DNA from: Sepiola atlantica
Lineage: Eukaryota; Mollusca; Cephalopoda; Sepiida; Sepiolidae
Length of the DNA: 64,000 nt
Direction: 5' to 3'
NCBI GenBank assembly: GCA_963556195.1
Contig: OY744520.1
Location: forward strand, 7,500,991 to 7,564,990
The position numbers and the translations under genes are program-made. Numbering within the stretch: the first letter of the stretch is position 1; each line of letters opens with the position of its first letter. The notes below the pieces were generated by a model that did not search any database, was not told where the DNA came from, and was given only the letters and a program-made list of their open reading frames with translations. Shown here one piece after another: positions 54,861 to 64,000 of the stretch.

Positions 54861-55025
54861 CATCCATCAATATATATATATATACATATATATATATACA
54901 TCCATCAATATATATATATACATCCATATATATATACATCCATAAATATATATATATACATATATATATATATACATCCATCAATATATATATATATACA
55001 TCCATCAATATATATATACATCCGT

Positions 55026-55058
<33 letters not shown>

Positions 55059-55065
55059 CATCCAT

Positions 55066-55096
<31 letters not shown>

Positions 55097-55212
55097 CATC
55101 CATCATATATATATATATATATACATATATATATACATCCATCAATATATATATATATATACATATATATACATCCATCAATATATATATATATACATAT
55201 ATATACATCCAT

Positions 55213-55247
<35 letters not shown>

Positions 55248-55685
55248 CATCCATCAATATATATATATACATCCATCAATATATATATATATACATATAT
55301 ATATACATCCATCAATATATATATATATACATATATATATACATCCATCAATATATATATATATACATCCATCAATATATATATATATACATATATATAC
55401 ATCCATCAATATATATATATATACATATATATACATCCATCAATATATATATATATACATATATATACATCCATCAATATATATATATATACATATATAT
55501 ACATCCATCAATATATATATATATACATATATATACATCCATCAATATATATATATACATCCATCAATATATATATATACATATATATACATCCATCAAT
55601 ATATATATATATACATATATATACATCCATCAATATATATATATACATCCATCAATATATATATATACATATATATACATCCAAC

Positions 55686-55716
<31 letters not shown>

Positions 55717-55737
55717 CATATATATATACATCCATCA

Positions 55738-55770
<33 letters not shown>

Positions 55771-56481
55771 CATATATATATACATCCATCAATATATATA
55801 TACATATATATATACATCCATTAATATATGTATATATATACATATATATATACATCCATTAATATATGTATATATATACATCCATCAATATATATATACA
55901 TCCATCAACATATATATATATATATACATACATCAATATATATATATATATATCAATATATCTATATATATATATCAATATATCTATATATATATATATA
56001 TATATCAATATATCTATATATATATATACATACATCAATATATATATATATACATACATCAATATATATATATATACATACATCAATATATATATATATA
56101 TATATATACATCAATATATATATATATATACATACATCAATATATATATATATATATACATACATCAATATATATATATATATACATACATCAATATATA
56201 TATATATATACATACATCAATATATATATATATATACATACATCAATATATATATATATATATATATACATACATCAATATATATATATATATACATACA
56301 TCAATATATATATATATATATATATATACATCCATCAATATATATATATATATACATCCATCAATATATATATATATATCTAGATATCCATCAATATATA
56401 TATATATATATATAAATACATCCATGCATATACAAATCAATATATACATATATATATAAATAAATACATGCATATACACAT

Positions 56482-56518
<37 letters not shown>

Positions 56519-56532
56519 CATGCATATACACA

Positions 56533-56568
<36 letters not shown>

Positions 56569-57272
56569 CATGCATATACACATCAATATATATATGTATA
56601 TATATATATGCATGCATATACACATCAATATATATATGTATATATATATATATATATATATGCATGCATATACACATCAATATATATATGTATATATATA
56701 TATATATGCATGCATATACACATCAATATATATATGTATATATATATATATATGCATGCATATACACATCAATATATATATGTATATATGCATGCATATA
56801 CACATCAATATATATATGTATATATGCATGCATATACACATCAATATATATATATATGTGTATATATATATATGCATGCATATACACATCAATATATATA
56901 TATATATATGTGTGTATATATATATATATGCATGCATATACACATCAATATATATATATATATGTGTATATATATATATGCATGCATATACACATCAATA
57001 TATATATATATATGTGTATATATATATATGCATGCATATACACATCAAAATATATATATATATATTCATGCATATACACATCAATATATATATATATATA
57101 TATATGCATGCATATACACATCAATATATATATATATATATATATGCATGCATATACACATCAATATATATATATATATATGCATGCATATACACATCAA
57201 TATATATATATATATATATATGCATGCATATACACATCAATATATATATATATATGCATGCATATACACATC
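54041..57272. repeat. Gap-flanking duplicate, second copy (zones 5-7 again)
   Basis: This repeats 50,570-53,800 with scattered small indels near the gap and apparent identity from about 55,820 on. Zone order and individual odd units are the same. After 57,272 the sequence continues past the point where the first copy was cut by the gap. Confidence 0.9.
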
Positions 57273-57440
57273 AATATATATATATATATATATATGCATG
57301 CATATACACATCAATATATATATATATATATGCATGCATATACACATCAATATATATATATATATATATATACACTCATCCATGCATATACAAATCAATA
57401 TATATATATACATCCATGGATATACACATCAATATATATA
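57273..57440. repeat. Giant AT minisatellite, end of zone 7
   Basis: Two further tgcatgcatatacacatcaa units, then single variants (cactcatccatgcatatacaaatc, catccatggatatacacatc). Confidence 0.9.
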
Positions 57441-58435
57441 TATATATATATATATGCTTATACATATCTATGCATATACACATCAATATATGTATATATA
57501 TATGCATATACATATCTATGCATATACACATCAATATATATATATATATATGCATATACATATCTATGCATATACACATCAATATATATATATATATATG
57601 CATATACATATCTATGCATATACACATCAATATATATATATATATATATATGCATATACATATCTATGCATATACACATCAATATATATATATATATATA
57701 TGCATATACATATCTATGCATATACACATCAATATATATATATATATATATATGCATATACATATCTATGCATATACACATCAATATATATATATATATG
57801 CATATACATATCTATGCATATACACATCAATATATATATATATATATGCATATACATATCTATGCATATACACATCAATATATATATATATCTATGCATA
57901 TACACATCTATGCATATACACATCAATATATATATATATCTATGAATATACACATCAATATATATATATATATATATATATGCATATACATATCTATGCA
58001 TATACACATCAATATATATATATATATATATATGCATATACATATCTATGCATATACACATCAATATATATATATATATATGCATATACATATCTATGCA
58101 TATACACATCAATATATATATATGCATATACATATCTATGCATATACACATCAATATATATATATATGCATATACATATCTATACATATACACATCAATA
58201 TATATATATGCATATACATATCTATGCATATACACATCAATATATATATATGCATATACATATCTATGCATATACACATCAATATATATATATGCATATA
58301 CATATCTATGCATATACACATCAATATATATATATCTATGCATATACACATCAATATATATATATATGCATATACATATCTATGCATATACACATCAATA
58401 TATATATATATATGCATATACATATCTATGCATAT
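57441..58435. repeat. Giant AT minisatellite, zone 8: long spacer ending caa
   Basis: Units of about 40-52 bp with spacer 'tgcatatacatatctatgcatatacacatcaa' (written in two parts: tgcatatacatatc + tatgcatatacacatcaa). It has three nested copies of the word 'catatac' or similar. Confidence 0.93.
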
Positions 58436-59870
58436 ACACATCTATATATATATATATATGCATATACATATCTATGCATATACACATCTATATATATATA
58501 TATATGCATATACATATCTATGCATATACACATCTATATATATATATGCATATACATATCTATGCATATACACATCTATATATATATATATATATATGCA
58601 TATACATATCTATGCATATACACATCTATATATATATATATATATATATGCATATACATATCTATGCATATACACATCTATATATATATATATATATGCA
58701 TATACATATCTATGCATATACACATCTATATATATATATATATATATGCATATACATATCTATGCATATACACATCTATATATATATATATATATATGCA
58801 TATACATATCTATGCATATACACATCTATATATATATATATATATATGCATATACATATCTATGCATATACACATCTATATATATATATATATATATGCA
58901 TATACATATCTATGCATATACACATCTATATATATATATATATATATGCATATACATATCTATGCATATACACATCTATATATATATATATATATATGCA
59001 TATACATATCTATGCATATACACATCTATATATATATATATATATGCATATACATATCTATGCATATACACATCTATATATATATATATATATATGCATA
59101 TACATATCTATGCATATACACATCTATATATATATATATATATGCATATACATATCTATGCATATACACATCTATATATATATATATATATGCATATACA
59201 TATCTATGCATATACACATCTATATATATATATATATGCATATACATATCTATGCATATACACATCTATATATATATATATATATGCATATACATATCTA
59301 TGCATATACACATCTATATATATATATATATATATGCATATACATATCTATGCATATACACATCTATATATATATATATATATGCATATACATATCTATG
59401 CATATACACATCTATATATATATATATATGCATATACATATCTATGCATATACACATCTATATATATATATATATATGCATATACATATCTATGCATATA
59501 CACATCTATATATATATATATATGCATATACATATCTATGCATATACACATCTATATATATATATATATGCATATACATATCTATGCATATACACATCTA
59601 TATATATATATATGCATATACATATCTATGCATATACACATCTATATATATATATATATGCATATACATATCTATGCATATACACATCTATATATATATA
59701 TATATATATGCATATACATATCTATGCATATACACATCTATATATATATATATATGCATATACATATCTATGCATATACACATCTATATATATATATATA
59801 TGCATATACATATCTATGCATATACACATCTATATATATATGCATATACATATCTATGCATATACACATA
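58436..59870. repeat. Giant AT minisatellite, zone 9: same spacer ending cta
   Basis: The spacer is as in zone 8 but ends 'cacatctata' in consecutive units for about 1.4 kb. It is the most homogeneous zone of the array. Confidence 0.93.
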
Positions 59871-60290
59871 TATATATATATATGCATATACACATCAATA
59901 TATATATATATATGCATATACATATCTATGCATATACACATCTATATATATATATATATGCATATACACATCAATATATATATATATATGCATATACATA
60001 TCTATGCATATACACATCTATATATATATATATATATGCATATACACATATATATGCATATACATATCTATGCATATACACATCTATATATATATATATA
60101 TATATGCATATACACATATATGCATATACACATATATATATATATATATGCATTACACATATATGCATATACACATATATATATATGCATATATGCATAT
60201 ACACATATATATATATATATATGCATATACACATATATGCATATACACATATATATATATATGCATATACACATCAATATATATATATAT
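59871..60290. repeat. Giant AT minisatellite, zone 10: mixed short units
   Basis: 'tgcatatacacatata' units without the ctatg part, mixed with caa units, transitional. Confidence 0.88.
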
Positions 60291-60314
60291 ACACCTCTAT
60301 GCATATACACATCA

Positions 60315-60347
<33 letters not shown>

Positions 60348-60624
60348 TCTATTCATATACACATCAATATATATATGTATATATATATATACACATCTAT
60401 TCATATACACATCAATATATATATATATATATATATGTATACACATCTATGCATATACACATCTATGCATATACAGATCAATATATATATACACATCTAT
60501 GCATATACACATCAATATATATATGTATGTATATATATATATATACACACATTAATGACTATACACATCAATATATATATATATGTATATATATATATAC
60601 ACACATCTATGCATATACACATCA

Positions 60625-60656
<32 letters not shown>

Positions 60657-60686
60657 ATATACACACATCTATGCATATACACATCA

Positions 60687-60720
<34 letters not shown>

Positions 60721-60741
60721 CTATGCATATACACATCAATG

Positions 60742-60774
<33 letters not shown>

Positions 60775-60792
60775 CTATGCATATACACATCA

Positions 60793-60834
<42 letters not shown>

Positions 60835-61194
60835 CTATGCATATACACATCAATGTATATATATATATATATATGTATATACACACATCTATGCATATAC
60901 ACATCAATATATATATATATATATATGTATATACACACATCTATGCATATACAAATCAATGTATATATATATGTATATACACACATCTATGCATATACAC
61001 ATCAATGTATATATATATATGTATATACACACATCTATGCATATACACATCAATGTATATATATATATGTATATACACACATCTATGCATATACACATCA
61101 ATATATATATATATATGTATATACACACATCTATGCATATACACATCAATATATATATATATATGTATATACACACATCTATGCATATACACAT

Positions 61195-61229
<35 letters not shown>

Positions 61230-61350
61230 CGCACATCTATGCATATACGCATCAATATATGTATGTATATATATATACACACATCTATGCATATACACAT
61301 CAATATATATATATATATGTATATACACACATCTATGCATATACGCATCA

Positions 61351-61384
<34 letters not shown>

Positions 61385-61528
61385 CTATGCATATACGCAT
61401 CAATATATATATATATATACACACATCTATGCATATACACATCAATATATATATATATATACATACACACATCTATGCATATACACATTAATATATATAT
61501 ATACATACACACATCTATGCATATACAC

Positions 61529-61567
<39 letters not shown>

Positions 61568-62540
61568 TCTATGCATATACACATCAATATATATATATAT
61601 ATCCACACATCTATGCATATACACATCAATATATATATATATATACACACATCTATGCATATACACATCAATATATATATATATATATACACACATCTAT
61701 GCATATACACATCAATATATATATATATATATACACACATCTATGCATATACACATCAATATATATATATATATATATACACACATCTATGCATATATAC
61801 ATCAATATATATATATACACACATCTATGCTCATACACATCAATATATATATATATACACACATCTATCCTCATACACATCAATATATATATATATATAT
61901 ACACACATCTATGCATATACACATCAATATATATATATATATACACACATCTATGCATATACACATCGATATATATATATATACACACACATCTATGCAT
62001 ATACACATCAATATATATATATATACACACATCTATGCATATACACATCAATATATATATATATACACACATCTATGCATATACACATCAATATATATAT
62101 ACACATCTATGCATATACACATCAATATATATATACACATCTATGCATATACACATCAATATATATATATATATATATACACATCTATGCATATACACAT
62201 CAATATATATATATATATATACACATCTATGCATATACACATCAATATATATATATATATATACACATCTATGCATATACACATCTATATATATATATAC
62301 ACACACACATCTATGCATATACACATCTATATATATATATATATACACACATCTATGCATATACACATCAATATATATATATAGATATATATATATACAC
62401 ATCTATTCATATACACATCAATATATATATATATACACACATCTATGCATATACACATCAATATATATATATATATACACATCTATGCATATACACATCA
62501 ATATATATATATATATACACATCTATGCATATACACATCA
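60291..62540. repeat. Giant AT minisatellite, zone 11: acacatctatgcatatacacatcaa
   Basis: Units of about 36-50 bp with 'tacaca(ca)tctatgc' and 'atatacacatcaa'; sub-variants 'caatgtatata' (60,735-61,065), 'gtatatacacac' (60,870-61,330) and 'cattaata' (61,485-61,535) occupy neighbouring units. Confidence 0.93.
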
Positions 62541-62591
62541 ATAATATATATATATATATATATACATACACCCATCTATGCATATAAACAT

Positions 62592-62626
<35 letters not shown>

Positions 62627-62693
62627 CACACATCTATGCATATAAACATCAATATATATATATATACATACACACATCTATGCATATAAACAT

Positions 62694-62738
<45 letters not shown>

Positions 62739-63074
62739 TCTATGCATATACACATATATATATATATATACACATCTATGCTTATACACATATATATATA
62801 TATATACACATCTATGCTTATACACATATATATATATATATATATATACACATCTATGCCTATACACAATATATATATATATATATACACATCTATGCCT
62901 ATACACAATATATATATATATACACATCTATGCATATACACAATATATATATATATATATACACATCTATGCATATACACATCAATATATATATATATAT
63001 ATACACACACATCTATGCATATACACATCAATATATATATATATATATACACACACATCCATGCATATAAACAT

Positions 63075-63116
<42 letters not shown>

Positions 63117-63186
63117 GCACACATCTATGCATATAAACATTAATATATATATATATATACACACACATCTATGCATATAAACATCA

Positions 63187-63219
<33 letters not shown>

Positions 63220-63236
63220 TCTATGCATATAAACAT

Positions 63237-63279
<43 letters not shown>
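62541..63279. repeat. Giant AT minisatellite, zone 12: ataaacatcaa spacer
   Basis: The spacer becomes 'cacatctatgcatataaacatcaa'. A sub-block at 62,755-62,945 has 'tatgc(t/c)tatacaca' and lacks the caa end. Confidence 0.9.
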
Positions 63280-63281
<2 letters not shown>

Positions 63282-63422
63282 AATTCCAGAAACAGTTTAA
63301 CTGTGAAAAATAAATTGACTTACATGAGTGATTTTCCACTGGAAGACTTGAGACTATAAGTTTTTTTTTTTTTGTTTTTGTTTTTTTTTTTATATATAGT
63401 TTTAATGGTTGAGAAACTTCCA

Positions 63423-63427
<5 letters not shown>
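63280..63427 (-). mobile_element. R8 element inside the giant array
   Basis: The reverse complement matches 23,931-24,118 at both ends ('agtttctcaaccattaaaac', 'ttatagtctcaagtcttcca', 'gtggaaaatcactcatgtaa', 'aactgtttctggaattta') but lacks about 56 bp in the middle, between 'aaactg' and 'aacagt'. Array units of the same type lie on both sides, so it inserted into, or was carried with, the TA repeats. Confidence 0.8.
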
Positions 63428-63462
<35 letters not shown>

Positions 63463-63680
63463 TCTATGCATATAATCAATATATATACACACATCTATGC
63501 ATATACACATCAATAAATATATATATATATATATATATACACACATTAATATATATATATATATATATATACACATCTATGCATATACACATTAATATAT
63601 ATATATATATACACACATCTATGCATATACACATTAATATATATATATATATATATATACACACATCTATGCATATACAC

Positions 63681-63722
<42 letters not shown>

Positions 63723-63736
63723 CTATGCATATACAC

Positions 63737-63774
<38 letters not shown>

Positions 63775-64000
63775 CTATGCATATACACATTAATATATAT
63801 ATATATATATACACACACATCTATGCATATACACATTAATATATATATATATATATACACATCTATGCATATACACATTAATATATATATATATATACAC
63901 ATCTATGCATATACACATTAATATATATATATATAGACACATCTATGCATATACACATCAATATATATATATATAGACAGATCTATGCATATACACATCA
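63428..64000. repeat. Giant AT minisatellite, zone 13
   Basis: 'cacatctatgcatatacacattaa' units (taa in place of caa) dominate, returning to caa in the last units. The array continues beyond the window. Confidence 0.93.

Noticed and set aside
56468..62587. 2,039-codon and overlapping 1,954-codon open frames
   Set aside because: Same cause: stop-free repeat. Overlapping long frames on both strands and in several phases exclude a gene.
46690..64000. Centromeric or telomeric satellite
   Set aside because: Unit length and spacer vary too much, there is no TTAGGG-like motif, and nothing in the window shows chromosomal position; not supported.

Overview
The window is eukaryotic, intergenic and dominated by repeats. 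It is visibly AT-rich, with poly-A/T runs, (TA)n, (TG)n and trinucleotide microsatellites, dead non-LTR retrotransposon fragments of animal type, DNA-transposon remnants, tRNA-derived SINE-like units and several minisatellites. The mixture (RTE-type and other LINE tails, Helitron-like 3' ends with a CCCGG..CCGGG hairpin, TA-flanked elements) suggests a metazoan, most likely a lophotrochozoan such as a mollusc. A cephalopod is possible, but no host gene is present to settle this. I found no intact protein-coding gene, no functional RNA gene and no prokaryotic feature.

Layout. 1-46,680 is a mosaic of interspersed repeats. It holds about ten LINE 3'-end fragments, all broken (3.9, 7.3, 7.9, 10.7, 19.4, 20.7-21.5, 27.2, 35.3, 36.3-38.5, 38.9-39.6 and 41.0 kb). 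There is one Merlin-type DNA transposon (37,066-37,727) sitting inside an RTE-type LINE with its 8-bp target duplication visible. Two short inverted-terminal-repeat elements (8.4 and 34.2 kb) have similar ends and also 8-bp duplications. At least nine copies belong to one SINE-like family (here R1), and further dispersed families are called R2-R12 in the entries. Helitron-like 3' termini occur at seven places. Four tandem repeats are clean: 38 bp x6, 73 bp x6, 53/54 bp x9 and 465 bp x2. Several large foldbacks are also present, the most striking a 125-bp nearly spacerless palindrome at 41,407-41,531.

46,690-64,000 is a single giant AT minisatellite, (TA)n blocks separated by short GC-containing spacers, running off the end of the window. 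The spacer sequence changes zone by zone from ca(t/c)ccatcaa to long cacatctatgcatatacacatcaa forms while its last bases (atcaa) stay nearly constant. The long Tyr-Ile open frames here are a by-product of a stop-free repeat and are not genes.

The array contains a 200-N gap (53,801-54,000). About 3.2 kb before the gap (50,570-53,800) is repeated almost base for base after it (54,041-57,272) at an offset of 3,468-3,472 bp. This looks like an uncollapsed contig overlap. The array is interrupted once by a short element (63,280-63,427) whose fuller relative lies at 23,931-24,118, also between TA tracts.

The features do not form a pathway. They record waves of transposition, nested insertion and tandem amplification in a gene-free region. 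All family assignments are by eye from motifs, without database searches.
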